From contig NZ_QRMP01000005.1 of assembly GCF_003473295.1 (NCBI RefSeq), positions 25,544 through 89,543 of the forward strand: a stretch of DNA of 64,000 nt, written 5' to 3'. Of the stretch, positions 54,700 to 64,000 are shown one piece after another. Numbering within the stretch: the first letter of the stretch is position 1; every line of letters starts with the position of its first letter. This stretch comes from Parabacteroides sp. AM08-6. Lineage in GTDB: Bacteria > Bacteroidota > Bacteroidia > Bacteroidales > Tannerellaceae. The notes under the pieces were generated by a model. It ran no database searches, had not been told where the DNA came from, and was given only the letters and a program-made list of their open reading frames with translations. The translations under genes and the position numbers were made by a program.

Positions 54700-56520
54700 T
54701 TATTTGTTTTTTATGACTTTATGAGTGCTTGTCCCTTTTGCCGTAGATACTTCAATGATATATACGCCTTTGCCGGATGTCCCGATTGGCAGGGAAATCG
54801 TGAAATCGTTATTAGCCTGCTGTTTTTTCAGTAGACGGCCGTCCATATCATAAATAGAGATTGCCAGGATTTCGACAGGTGAAGATATTTCTACATTTCC
54901 GGTTGCTGTATAAATCACAGAAACAGCTTTCTCTTGTTCTATTGTTTCGTTTGTTGTCGGGTCACTAACCTCGATTTCTCCAGCTGTATCGCTTCCATTT
55001 CTGATTTTTTGCCAGTCGGTAGCATCTGAACTGCGGAAAACAGCGCATAATTTGTCATCCGGTGATAGGGGGCCGGAGATCAAGCAGGGAATGGAGCCGG
55101 CTATTCCGTAATAAATCGGGATGGAAGTCGATTCTATGTCGGAAATGATTTCTTTGATATTGTCATTGTTGTCGACTAAAGCCACTGCTATGTCTCCATT
55201 AAATTCGCGGATGCTGAAATTGAATATGATACCGAAAGATACAGTAAAATTGGAATTGGCAACAATCGGATCATCTGTAGATATACCATTGTATTGCACT
55301 CCGCCATCCTCGCCGGCCTGGTAACCCAGAATATCTTGGTACAAAGAACTACTTTCCGCTTTCTTTAGTCCGATTATGGCATTTTGTCCGATAGAGAAAC
55401 CTCCGCCACTGTTACCTCCCGTACCTTGTTGTTCAGGATTAAGAACATCTAGCAGGAAGTATCCGTTAGCCAGTCCGCCCCATCCCCAGTTGATATGATA
55501 GTAATTATCTGCATTGTAACCGTCGAGTACGAATTGGTGGCCTTCTTTTTGGTCATTCTCTCCGCCATACACGACCGGACGATTGTTGTCTATTTCGTTT
55601 TTCATAATCTCATCCCATTCGTCTTCCGTATAGAGTTCTCGTAGTAGAACTTGGAGCGATTTATCATATTTCATGTAATTAACCAAACCTTGTGCTGCGG
55701 TTATTGTCAGAGCACCGCTATTATCGGGGGCATAATCCATATCCGACATGACACCGCAATCGTACATCAGGGTCGCTACATTTGATGCTTCCTGGTCGGT
55801 ATATTGTCCGGAAACATAACTCAGGGGCATGTTTATCCAATCATAATTGGTATTGAAAGTTGCCGATAAAGGTAATTGATAGGTTTGCGTAGTATAAGAA
55901 TGGCTACCTTCTCCTACATCCGGCCATTCGTGGTAACGCATTACTATAGCTAATGCCGTTGCTACACATCCGGTTGGTGTTTTTTCCCCACTGACGGTCG
56001 GACAGAGATTATTGTAAGGAGCCGTTTGGTTCCATAGTGCCGTATTCAATAAGTTCGACTGGGATTTTAACAATAAATCTCCTCTTTCCAAGGCTGTCCA
56101 AGCATCTTTTGTGGCTGGGGAAACGGCTGGTTTTGCCTCTCTTATCCAATTGATTTGCTGTTGATATCCTTCAAACCAGGCTTTTACATTGGATGGGATG
56201 GAGGTCGTCTGGAATGATTGCCGGGTACTGTATCCGAGAATAGGATATACGTCATCATCACCGGAAACAACAATAAAACCGTTTCCTTCGGACACGTTGA
56301 ATACGTAGAAGGTTGCCTCTTTTATGACTGTCCCTGATTTGGTTTCCATTCCGGCATCCGACCACACTAAATTCAATTGACTGGCCGGAGCTTTAGTTCG
56401 ACTGAAATTGCTGTTTAGAAAACGGGTCGCTGCATTTTGTGCCTGTTGTACGCTGATAGGTGCTGCACCTAACGATGTTGCTAATAAGAGCAAGAATAAA
56501 GCGGTAGAAAATCTTTTCAT
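54700..56520 (-). CDS. C10-family cysteine protease with T9SS-type C-terminal domain
   Basis: A 606-residue secreted protease of the streptopain family. Signal peptide about 1-19, propeptide about 20-155 (SEGNGFIVVSGDDDVYPILGYS). The mature enzyme has the catalytic Cys185 in TPTGCVATALAIVMRYHEWP and His328 in EGHQFVLDGYN, followed by YYHINWGWGG. A beta domain comes next, and the last 75 residues (SIYDMDGRLLKK to GVYIIEVSTAKGTSTHKVIK) resemble a type A T9SS sorting domain, so the protein should be carried across the outer membrane. C10 enzymes of gut Bacteroides are proposed virulence or host-interaction factors. Confidence 0.93.
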   Translation of the reverse strand: MKRFSTALFLLLLATSLGAAPISVQQAQNAATRFLNSNFSRTKAPASQLNLVWSDAGMETKSGTVIKEATFYVFNVSEGNGFIVVSGDDDVYPILGYSTRQSFQTTSIPSNVKAWFEGYQQQINWIREAKPAVSPATKDAWTALERGDLLLKSQSNLLNTALWNQTAPYNNLCPTVSGEKTPTGCVATALAIVMRYHEWPDVGEGSHSYTTQTYQLPLSATFNTNYDWINMPLSYVSGQYTDQEASNVATLMYDCGVMSDMDYAPDNSGALTITAAQGLVNYMKYDKSLQVLLRELYTEDEWDEIMKNEIDNNRPVVYGGENDQKEGHQFVLDGYNADNYYHINWGWGGLANGYFLLDVLNPEQQGTGGNSGGGFSIGQNAIIGLKKAESSSLYQDILGYQAGEDGGVQYNGISTDDPIVANSNFTVSFGIIFNFSIREFNGDIAVALVDNNDNIKEIISDIESTSIPIYYGIAGSIPCLISGPLSPDDKLCAVFRSSDATDWQKIRNGSDTAGEIEVSDPTTNETIEQEKAVSVIYTATGNVEISSPVEILAISIYDMDGRLLKKQQANNDFTISLPIGTSGKGVYIIEVSTAKGTSTHKVIKNK

Positions 56521-56580
56521 AAACTTCTTTTTAATAGTTTGAACTTCATTTTTTTATTGAATGAAACAAACTATTGGTGG

Positions 56581-57750
56581 TTAAAGTTTTTTCCGTCGCC
56601 TCATTTCAGCTTTTATCATACGAAGTTCCCGCCCGGTCTGTCCGGCAACGGAAGTGTTCTCCTCCGCGCGACGTATCAGATAGGGTAAAACATCTCTGAC
56701 AGGTGCATAGGGAACATATTTGGTTACATTGTAACCTTCATGGGCAAGATTGAAAGAAATATTATCGCTCATTCCCAGCAATTGGGCGAAAAAGATGCGT
56801 TGGTCGTTTCTCTTGAGTCCTTTTTCGTCCATCAATTTGGCCAGCATGTAATTGCTCTCTTCGTTATGTGTTCCCATGAAAATTTCGAAAGATTCGAGAT
56901 GCTCCATGGCAAAACGTACGGCTTCATTATAATTTTCGTCGGTAGCCTTTTTATCTTTGCAGATGGGGTCGGGGTATCCGAGCGCGGCTGCACGCAGCCG
57001 TTCCGCTTCCATATAAGCACCACGTACGAATTTAACACCGGCAATATATCCTTTTTCTTTGGCATCATCCAAGATACGACGTAGGTAGGGCATACGGTCA
57101 TGGCGATACATCTGTAAGGTTGCAAAGATAATGGCGCGTTTTTTGTTGAATTTGCGCGTTGCTTCATCGGTCAGTTCATCCAAAGCGTCCTGGAAACAAT
57201 AATCTTCAGCGTCCACAATTAGACGAACATCGTTTTCGTAAGCCCGTTGGCAGAAAGCCATGAAACGTTCCTTAAATTCCCGGAAAGCTTTTATTTCTTC
57301 AATTGTCAGTTCTTCTCGTTTTTCGGATACTTTGGCTAATAATTCGTCGGTGGTGATGGTGGAAGGTTTAAATACGGCGTATGCCAGATTATCATTTCCT
57401 TTCGCAAAATCAATGGAACGTATTGTTTCTTCGAAAGTCACCTGTATGCCTTTCGGGGTTTGTTCGCCTTCGGCAGAAAAGTCCAGAGTGGAACGTACGT
57501 TATAACGCATTAAATGGTTTATTATTTTGTTGCAGTCTTGCAGCGTCTCTCCGCCTACGAATTGTTTGTATAAAGTCGGCTTAACAGCCCATGCTAACGG
57601 GAAATGTATTTTTAGCGCGATATTGCTTCCTATGCTGGCACATTTTACCAACCACGGATATTTAATCGTGTTGAACAGTAAATAAGCGTTTTTCAACTCA
57701 GACTGCGATTTGGCTGAAAAAGCGATTTCGGTATTATTGAAGTCTAACAT
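56581..57750 (-). CDS. Proline dehydrogenase
   Basis: A 389-residue FAD enzyme that oxidises proline to pyrroline-5-carboxylate, the first step of proline use. The TIM-barrel signatures are LIVDAEDYCFQ, ATLQMYRHDRMPYL, the VKFVRGAYMEAER region and the C-terminal YVPYAPVRDVLPYLIRRAEEN, which closes the active site. It is a stand-alone enzyme, not the PutA fusion. The P5C dehydrogenase gene lies upstream on the same strand; a long hairpin (57778-57848) separates the two. Confidence 0.93.
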   Translation of the reverse strand: MLDFNNTEIAFSAKSQSELKNAYLLFNTIKYPWLVKCASIGSNIALKIHFPLAWAVKPTLYKQFVGGETLQDCNKIINHLMRYNVRSTLDFSAEGEQTPKGIQVTFEETIRSIDFAKGNDNLAYAVFKPSTITTDELLAKVSEKREELTIEEIKAFREFKERFMAFCQRAYENDVRLIVDAEDYCFQDALDELTDEATRKFNKKRAIIFATLQMYRHDRMPYLRRILDDAKEKGYIAGVKFVRGAYMEAERLRAAALGYPDPICKDKKATDENYNEAVRFAMEHLESFEIFMGTHNEESNYMLAKLMDEKGLKRNDQRIFFAQLLGMSDNISFNLAHEGYNVTKYVPYAPVRDVLPYLIRRAEENTSVAGQTGRELRMIKAEMRRRKKL

Positions 57751-57777
57751 AGTATTGATTTGAAAGTCGTTTGATTT

Positions 57778-57848
57778 ATGCTTTGTACTAATGAATGATA
57801 TTTATTTGTGCATATATCTATAAATCATCATTTATTAGTACAAAGCAT
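57778..57848. repeat. Long inverted repeat between proline-degradation genes
   Basis: Left arm 57778-57799 and right arm 57827-57848 are reverse complements over 22 bases with one mismatch, starting ATGCTTTGTACTAAT. Allowing one bulged base, pairing extends about five more bases. The right arm lies eight bases after the P5C dehydrogenase stop, so the message between the two genes would fold into a long stable hairpin. Confidence 0.85.
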
Positions 57849-57855
57849 TTTGTTG

Positions 57856-59487
57856 TTATTTTTCTCCAAGAAATGGATATCCGTAGTTTGTGGGCGGAAC
57901 GAGTGCTTCCTTGATACAACGTGGATTTGTCCAGCGTATCAGATTTAACGGACCACCGGCCTTGTCGTTTGTACCGGATGCACGTGAACCTCCGAATGGC
58001 TGTTGCGCGATAACTGCACCTGTCGGTTTGTCGTTGATATAGAAGTTGCCGGCCGCGTAACGTAATTTATTGAATGCAGCTTCTATAGCGTAACGGTCGC
58101 GTGCAAAAATAGAGCCTGTCAGCGCATAGGGAGAAGTACGGTCGCAAAGTTCCAGTGTCTCTTCGTATTTGTTGTCGTCATAGACATAAATTGTAATAAC
58201 CGGACCGAAGATTTCCTCTACCATACTTTTGAACATCGGATTTGTTGTTTGGATAACAGTCGGTTCTACAAAATATCCCACTGATTTATCCCCGTTACCG
58301 CCAAATATAATTTCAGCATCCGGCGATTGTTTCGCATAATTGATATAATTCATGATATTATCGAACGAAGCTTCATCGATAACTGCATTGATGAAATTGG
58401 TAAAATCTTGGACATCACCCATTTTGATTTCTTTCAGCATATCACCGACCATCTCTTTTACCTCTTTCCACAGAGAAGCCGGGATATAAGCACGTGAACC
58501 TGCAGAGCATTTTTGTCCTTGGTATTCGAATGCACCACGTACGATAGCAGTCGCGATGTCGGCAGCCGGAGCCGATGGGTGAGCGAAAATGAAGTTCTTT
58601 CCTCCTGTCTCACCGACAATTTTCGGATAAGATTTGTAGTTACCCAGATTTTCACCCATCTGACGCCATAAAGTGTTGAATGTAGCTGTAGAACCAGTGA
58701 AATGGAAACCGCCCAAGTCGCGGCTGGCTGTGATGACTTTACCGATAACACTGCCTTGTCCGGGAATAAAGTTTACAACTCCATCCGGCAATCCTGCCTC
58801 TTGAAATACTTTCATCAGCAGATAATTGGAATGGATAGCTGTTGTCGAAGGTTTCCATACGGCGACATTCCCCATCATAGCCGGAGCCATGTTCAGATTG
58901 GAGGCAATTGAGGTGAAATTAAACGGAGTCAGGGAGAATACGAACCCTTCAAGTGCCCGATACTCCATACGGTTCAGGATTCCTGTTTCCGAATAGGGCT
59001 GGTCTGCATAGACCTGGCTGGCATAGAATGTGCTGAAGCGTAGGAAGTCTATTAATTCGCAAGGGGCATCGATTTCAGCTTGAAATGGATTTTTACTTTG
59101 TCCCAACATCACGGAAGCGTTTAGCAGATAGCGATATTTTGTAGCAAACAATTCTGCTATACGTAACATTACGGATGCGCGTTCAACCCAAGGCAACTCG
59201 GACCATTCTTTATGTGCTTTCATTGCAGCATCGATTGCCATTTGTACTTCCTTTTCGCCGGCTTTGTGATAAGTAGCCAGTACATGGTGGTGGTCATGAG
59301 GCATTACAACTTTTCCTGTATTGCCGGTTCGGATTTCTTTGCCTCCGATGATTAGCGGAATATCCCATTCTTCTGAAGAAAGTTGGGCTAACATCTTTTT
59401 TAAGGCAGATTTTTCACTTGAACCTGGGGCATAAGCTTTTACCGGTTCGTTGATGGGTTTAGGAAACCTAAAGATTGCATTATCCAT
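57856..59487 (-). CDS. pruA: L-glutamate gamma-semialdehyde (P5C) dehydrogenase
   Basis: A 543-residue NAD-dependent aldehyde dehydrogenase that converts glutamate semialdehyde to glutamate, completing proline breakdown. The catalytic Glu is in IVGETGGKNFIFAH and the catalytic Cys in FEYQGQKCSAGSRAY. PFGGSRASGTNDKAGGPLNL and the C-terminal NPRCIKEALVPPT are typical of the long form of the enzyme. It is the upstream partner of the proline dehydrogenase gene (105 bases apart). Confidence 0.95.
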   Translation of the reverse strand: MDNAIFRFPKPINEPVKAYAPGSSEKSALKKMLAQLSSEEWDIPLIIGGKEIRTGNTGKVVMPHDHHHVLATYHKAGEKEVQMAIDAAMKAHKEWSELPWVERASVMLRIAELFATKYRYLLNASVMLGQSKNPFQAEIDAPCELIDFLRFSTFYASQVYADQPYSETGILNRMEYRALEGFVFSLTPFNFTSIASNLNMAPAMMGNVAVWKPSTTAIHSNYLLMKVFQEAGLPDGVVNFIPGQGSVIGKVITASRDLGGFHFTGSTATFNTLWRQMGENLGNYKSYPKIVGETGGKNFIFAHPSAPAADIATAIVRGAFEYQGQKCSAGSRAYIPASLWKEVKEMVGDMLKEIKMGDVQDFTNFINAVIDEASFDNIMNYINYAKQSPDAEIIFGGNGDKSVGYFVEPTVIQTTNPMFKSMVEEIFGPVITIYVYDDNKYEETLELCDRTSPYALTGSIFARDRYAIEAAFNKLRYAAGNFYINDKPTGAVIAQQPFGGSRASGTNDKAGGPLNLIRWTNPRCIKEALVPPTNYGYPFLGEK

Positions 59488-59586
59488 GGTGTTCTTTATT
59501 TATTTAGAGATATTTAGTATGCTGTAAACATAGTAATTAAATTTTAAATGAAAGATAGAGAATCGTTAAATTAATTTTAAAGAGAA

Positions 59587-59594
59587 TATCTTTG
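59587..59594 (+). promoter_or_regulatory. -7 element of the ferredoxin gene
   Basis: TATCTTTG, exact consensus, 79 bases before the ATG at 59674. The upstream element is not a good match. Confidence 0.45.
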
Positions 59595-59673
59595 TTAATT
59601 TGTCTGAGGATAAAACAATTAGGTCTGCGACGCTGTTGTTTCCATATATTAATCATCTTAATAAAATAAAACT

Positions 59674-59862
59674 ATGGCTATAAAAAGTGTTTGGATTGAA
59701 GAGGATTGCATTGCTTGTGGTACTTGTGAAGGAATTTGTCCGGAAGTTTTTCAGGTAACGGATCGTTCTCACGTTAATGAAGGGGTTGATTTCAACGATT
59801 ATGAAGATGAAATAAAAGAAGCAGCCGAAAGTTGTCCGGTGAGTGTCATTAAATATGATTGA
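59674..59862 (+). CDS. Small ferredoxin with a single iron-sulfur cluster
   Basis: A 62-residue acidic electron carrier. Four Cys suit one [4Fe-4S] cluster: CIACGTCEGIC (three) and Cys in AESCPVSVIKYD near the C-terminus. The form is that of the single-cluster ferredoxins (Fer4_13/15 type) rather than the two-cluster clostridial type. It is a possible electron partner for ferredoxin-dependent enzymes such as the hydrogenase, but there is no direct link. Single gene with a bidirectional terminator after it. Confidence 0.93.
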   Translation: MAIKSVWIEEDCIACGTCEGICPEVFQVTDRSHVNEGVDFNDYEDEIKEAAESCPVSVIKYD

Positions 59863-59901
59863 AAAAGAAGGGAGATACGTTGCCGCATCTCCCTTCTTTT
59901 T
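59862..59901. terminator. Bidirectional terminator between ferredoxin and DpsL-like genes
   Basis: A perfect 15-base-pair stem (59862-59876 with 59887-59901), a 10-base loop and A/T runs, right at the ferredoxin stop codon. Confidence 0.92.
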
Positions 59902-59912
59902 TCGTGTTTGAG

Positions 59913-60425
59913 TTATTTGCCTAATAGGGACTGTCTCATTTTTTCAATATCTCTCAGGTAATCTTGTAAATCCTGTTCGTGTTCTTCTTCCATCGCTAGA
60001 ATATGTTTTGCGATATCGCAAGTTGTGAAATCTTTGCCATCGGTATATTGAGCGATTTCCTGATACCTGATGATTGCACAACGTTCGGAAGAAACATTTT
60101 GATTTAACAAACTGACAACATCGAAATCTGTTGGTATGTCGTACTTACATCTGGCCAGTTCAGACCATTTTTTCGGGTCTAATACCGGAGTTCCTTCCAA
60201 CTCGATAATTCGGTCGGCAAGTAGTTTGGCATGTCCAAGTTCCTCTCCGGCATGTTCTTCGAATTCTGCCTGAACGTTTGCACGCATAGCTCCTTCTGCA
60301 ACTAATGCTCCAATCCAATACTGATAATAAGCTAACCATTCTTCCGATAATGCTGCATTCAGCTGTGTTAACAGGTTGTCTACATCTAATTTTCCCTTTA
60401 AAATCTTGACACTTTCTTTTGCCAT
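59913..60425 (-). CDS. DpsL-like ferritin
   Basis: A 170-residue four-helix ferritin-family protein for iron oxidation and storage under oxidative stress. The di-iron residues are visible: Glu in NAALSEEWLAYYQYW, EEHAGEELGHAKLLADRI (ExxH) and HILAMEEEHEQDL (ExxH). A pair of Cys (SERCAII and TTCDIAKH) sits near the active site, as described for the DPS-like (DpsL) proteins of Bacteroides fragilis and Sulfolobus, rather than classic Dps or bacterioferritin. Single minus-strand gene. Confidence 0.88.
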   Translation of the reverse strand: MAKESVKILKGKLDVDNLLTQLNAALSEEWLAYYQYWIGALVAEGAMRANVQAEFEEHAGEELGHAKLLADRIIELEGTPVLDPKKWSELARCKYDIPTDFDVVSLLNQNVSSERCAIIRYQEIAQYTDGKDFTTCDIAKHILAMEEEHEQDLQDYLRDIEKMRQSLLGK

Positions 60426-60537
60426 AACTGTAAAATTTAGTTTTGTATAACGCTTAATTCTATTGTAGAAACAACTGGTGCAAGCGATTGTTCAAGCTAA
60501 ATTTACATCCGGCAATTATTTATTCTTTTTTAGTCTC

Positions 60538-61698
60538 TTACTTGTATGCTTTTTTATAAAGGGCAAATAAATCGTCAATCGTTACATCTCTGGGATTTCC
60601 CGGTGTACATACATCTGCAAAAGCTGATTCAGCCAATTGGAGGAGATCTTCTTCTTTTACTCCGATTTCATTCAGCTTTTGAGGGATTCCTATTTTTAAG
60701 GAAAGTGCTTTTACTGCATTGACTGCAGCCTGTGCTGCCTCTTCGGTATTCATGTTTGCTGTGTCGCAGCCCATCGCTTCGGCTATATGACGATACTTTT
60801 CTAATGCTGCAGGCATATTATATTCCATCACATAAGGCAATAATAATGCGTTGGCTACTCCGTGTGGAATATTATAAAAAGCCCCTAAGGGATGGGCCAT
60901 TCCGTGTACTGCCCCAAGTCCTACATTACTGAAGCCCATACCGGCTATATATTGAGCTGTAGCCATTCCATTGCGAGCTTCCAAATTTTTTCCGTTTTCC
61001 ACCGCATTAGGAAGATGGCGGGCTATCATTTCAATGGCTTTTAGTTCGAACATATCGGACATTTCCCAAGCTCCTTTCGTTATATATCCTTCTATCGCAT
61101 GTGTCAGAGCATCCATTCCTGTTGCTGCCGTGAGCGATTTGGGCATGGAACTCATAAGTTCTGCATCAATAATAGCCAAGACTGGGATATCGTTCGGATC
61201 TACACATACCATTTTTTTTACATGCTCTTCGTCTGTAATAACATAGTTGATTGTGACTTCGGCAGCAGTACCGGCTGTTGTAGGCAAGGCTATAACTGGA
61301 ACGGATTTATTCCGGGTATTGGCTACTCCTTCCAATGATACAACATCGGAAAATTCCGGGTTGTTGGTAATGATGCCAATTGCCTTTGCTGTGTCAGTAG
61401 GAGAACCACCCCCTATAGCAATCATAAAGTCGGCGCCGGAAGCGGCATAGGCAGTAACTCCTGCTTTTACATTAGTGACTGTCGGATTTTGTTTTACCTC
61501 AGGAAAAACAGAGTAAGGTATTGAGGCTGCATCTAGCACGTCTGTTACTTGTTTGACAACCCCAAATTTAACAAGATCATTGTCTGTAACAATGAAGGCC
61601 TTGTGAAAATTTCTTTTTTTTACTTCTTCCGGAATTATGTTCCGTGTACCTACTCCAAAATAGGAGGTTTCATTTAGTATAATTCTATTCGTTTTCAT
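60538..61698 (-). CDS. fucO: Iron-containing alcohol dehydrogenase, lactaldehyde reductase type
   Basis: A 386-residue group III alcohol dehydrogenase that reduces lactaldehyde to 1,2-propanediol in fucose and rhamnose breakdown. It closely follows E. coli FucO in remembered segments: NPEFSDVVSLEGV, IPTTAGTAAEVTINYVITDEEH, AATGMDALTHAIEGYITKGAW and GMGFSNVGLGAVHGMAHPLGAFYN, including the metal His residues. The frame reaches 61737, but the ATG at 61698 (MKTNRIILNET) is the natural start. A rhamnosidase-like gene is 24 kb away, not linked. The substrate is family-based. Confidence 0.92.
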   Translation of the reverse strand: MKTNRIILNETSYFGVGTRNIIPEEVKKRNFHKAFIVTDNDLVKFGVVKQVTDVLDAASIPYSVFPEVKQNPTVTNVKAGVTAYAASGADFMIAIGGGSPTDTAKAIGIITNNPEFSDVVSLEGVANTRNKSVPVIALPTTAGTAAEVTINYVITDEEHVKKMVCVDPNDIPVLAIIDAELMSSMPKSLTAATGMDALTHAIEGYITKGAWEMSDMFELKAIEMIARHLPNAVENGKNLEARNGMATAQYIAGMGFSNVGLGAVHGMAHPLGAFYNIPHGVANALLLPYVMEYNMPAALEKYRHIAEAMGCDTANMNTEEAAQAAVNAVKALSLKIGIPQKLNEIGVKEEDLLQLAESAFADVCTPGNPRDVTIDDLFALYKKAYK

Positions 61699-62030
61699 TG
61701 TAATTTTAAATATGTGGGCAAAGGTAGAGTAGAACATAAAGTGGATAATTTATAAATCTGATAATTATAGTTTGCTTTTTGAGAAATATGCTGGTGAAAG
61801 TTTTTTGATTTAATTGATGGATGGTAAATGATGCAGACAGAAAGATTAAATCGACAAGTAACGGTTTCTATACATTATTATATGGGTGTATATTCAACGA
61901 GCTTAATTGCCGGAGAAACACGTTTCTCTCTAATTTTTATGCCGGATATTTTTTTTATTCCTTAACCGTCAGTACGTCAGGTCTTAGCAAATAGTTTTGG
62001 GGAGTGTGTATGAAAAAACTTTGAAAAACA

Positions 62031-62062
62031 TTTGGAGCTTATGTTTTATAACACTACTTTTG
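62031..62062 (+). promoter_or_regulatory. rRNA operon promoter P1
   Basis: TTTG (62031-62034), a 20-base spacer and TACTTTTG (62055-62062), both exact. The surroundings (AAACATTTGGA before, TTTGCACCCGC after) resemble P2. Confidence 0.85.
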
Positions 62063-62132
62063 CACCCGCATTCAAGCGAGAGTGTGTGGCAAATGATGGA
62101 GTAAAAACTTTTCAAAAAAAGTTCCGAAAACA

Positions 62133-62165
62133 TTTGGAAGGAAAGGGATAAAACATTTATCTTTG
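62133..62165 (+). promoter_or_regulatory. rRNA operon promoter P2
   Basis: TTTG (62133-62136), a 21-base spacer and TATCTTTG (62158-62165), both exact. It lies 102 bases downstream of P1 and shares the AAACATTTGGA and TTTGCACCCAC flanks. Confidence 0.87.
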
Positions 62166-62317
62166 CACCCACGTTCGCAAAATAAAAATGCGCCAAGTTC
62201 TTTGAAAGAATTACATATCAACTAAAGTAGTACAAGAGACGTAGAAATACGAAACATACCGTCAAGGTAGAACTACGATAAGAAGGAAGATGTCCTGAGC
62301 AAGAAAAAACAATTTAA

Positions 62318-63847
<1,530 letters not shown>

Positions 63848-64000
63848 TGGAGCAAAGGATATCGTCCAAAGTGGTGAGGCCTATAGGTATGTGCTTGTAC
63901 TACGGTTGAATATGTATAAAAATATGATCTTGAAACTGGAATGGCCGGTAAAGAGAAAGATGAAGCTGGGAGCGTAGCTCCCGGGCAACAAACAGTTGAC
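63848..64000 (+). other. Start of the 16S-23S spacer (partial)
   Basis: The first 153 bases of the internal spacer, cut by the window end. A small hairpin (GGGAGC, GTA, GCTCCC) lies near 63968-63982. In related genomes tRNA-Ile and tRNA-Ala follow, but none has begun inside the window. Confidence 0.8.

Larger units (their letters stand above)
61699..62317. other. Upstream region of the rRNA operon
   Basis: About 620 bases with no gene. It contains a short palindrome (GAGAAACACGTTTCTC, 61913-61928) and the two rRNA promoters (62031-62062 and 62133-62165), followed by a leader of about 145 bases before the 16S gene. Confidence 0.8.

Noticed and set aside
63848-64000. tRNA gene in the spacer
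   Set aside because: No cloverleaf or GGTTCAAnnC-type T-arm is visible in the 153 bases available; the window ends too early.

Overview
The window is a chromosomal segment of a Bacteroidales bacterium, most likely a Parabacteroides. The evidence is a Bacteroidota-type 16S rRNA gene at the right end, many promoters of the Bacteroides form (TTTG, 19-21 bases, TAnnTTTG), an ECF sigma/FecR/TonB-receptor unit, the succinylated arginine pathway, and a T9SS-type tail on a secreted protease. The genus is inferred from general resemblance; no search was run. Coding density is high and the content is mostly core genome. There is no phage, no insertion sequence with a transposase and no CRISPR array.

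Layout. 1-5.2 kb: a minus-strand sigma factor, a lipoprotein, a FecR anti-sigma factor and a TonB-dependent receptor. 5.3-10.3 kb: a secreted phosphatase-family enzyme, the ribosomal operon rpsF-rpsR-rplI, and an amidase-MCE protein pair. 10.6-18.6 kb: dnaA, a B12-dependent ribonucleotide reductase, a GH77 enzyme with two starch-binding domains, a bactofilin and folB. 18.6-24.0 kb: a group B-like [FeFe] hydrogenase, then a minus-strand cluster of glycosyltransferase, acyltransferase and mtaB. 24.4-28.6 kb: an acyl-CoA ligase, a tiny acidic lipoprotein and an outer-membrane receptor. 28.6-34.4 kb: a probable six-gene minus-strand operon (XRE-cupin regulator, acyl-CoA synthetase, proB, small membrane protein, proA, argF'). 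34.7-42.7 kb: a rhamnosidase-like enzyme, mscL, an AI-2E-type permease, a mutarotase, proC, a C1 peptidase and an NlpE-like lipoprotein. 42.8-49.7 kb: DPP IV and the operon argR-GNAT-argG-argC-argD with an ARG-box-like operator. 49.9-56.5 kb: an M48 protease, a membrane-anchored MutS-like ATPase, a phospholipase A, an unusual permuted solute-binding lipoprotein and a C10 protease. 56.6-61.7 kb: proline catabolism genes, a ferredoxin, a DpsL-like ferritin and fucO. 61.7-64 kb: tandem rRNA promoters, the 16S gene and the start of the spacer.

How the genes work together. Proline and arginine metabolism are heavily represented: proB, proA and proC make proline, the proline dehydrogenase and P5C dehydrogenase break it down, and argC, argD, argF', argG and argR with an operon GNAT form most of the arginine route. 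Residue Pro90 of the carbamoyltransferase points to N-succinylated rather than N-acetylated intermediates.

The signals least explained by ordinary annotation are: two intergenic tandem arrays that each have an exact 22-base period and palindromic CCAnnTGG-centred units; a 131-base dispersed repeat present twice without gaps; a solute-binding protein whose two lobes are in swapped order; a long inverted repeat between the two proline-degradation genes; and a MutS-family ATPase with four predicted membrane helices.
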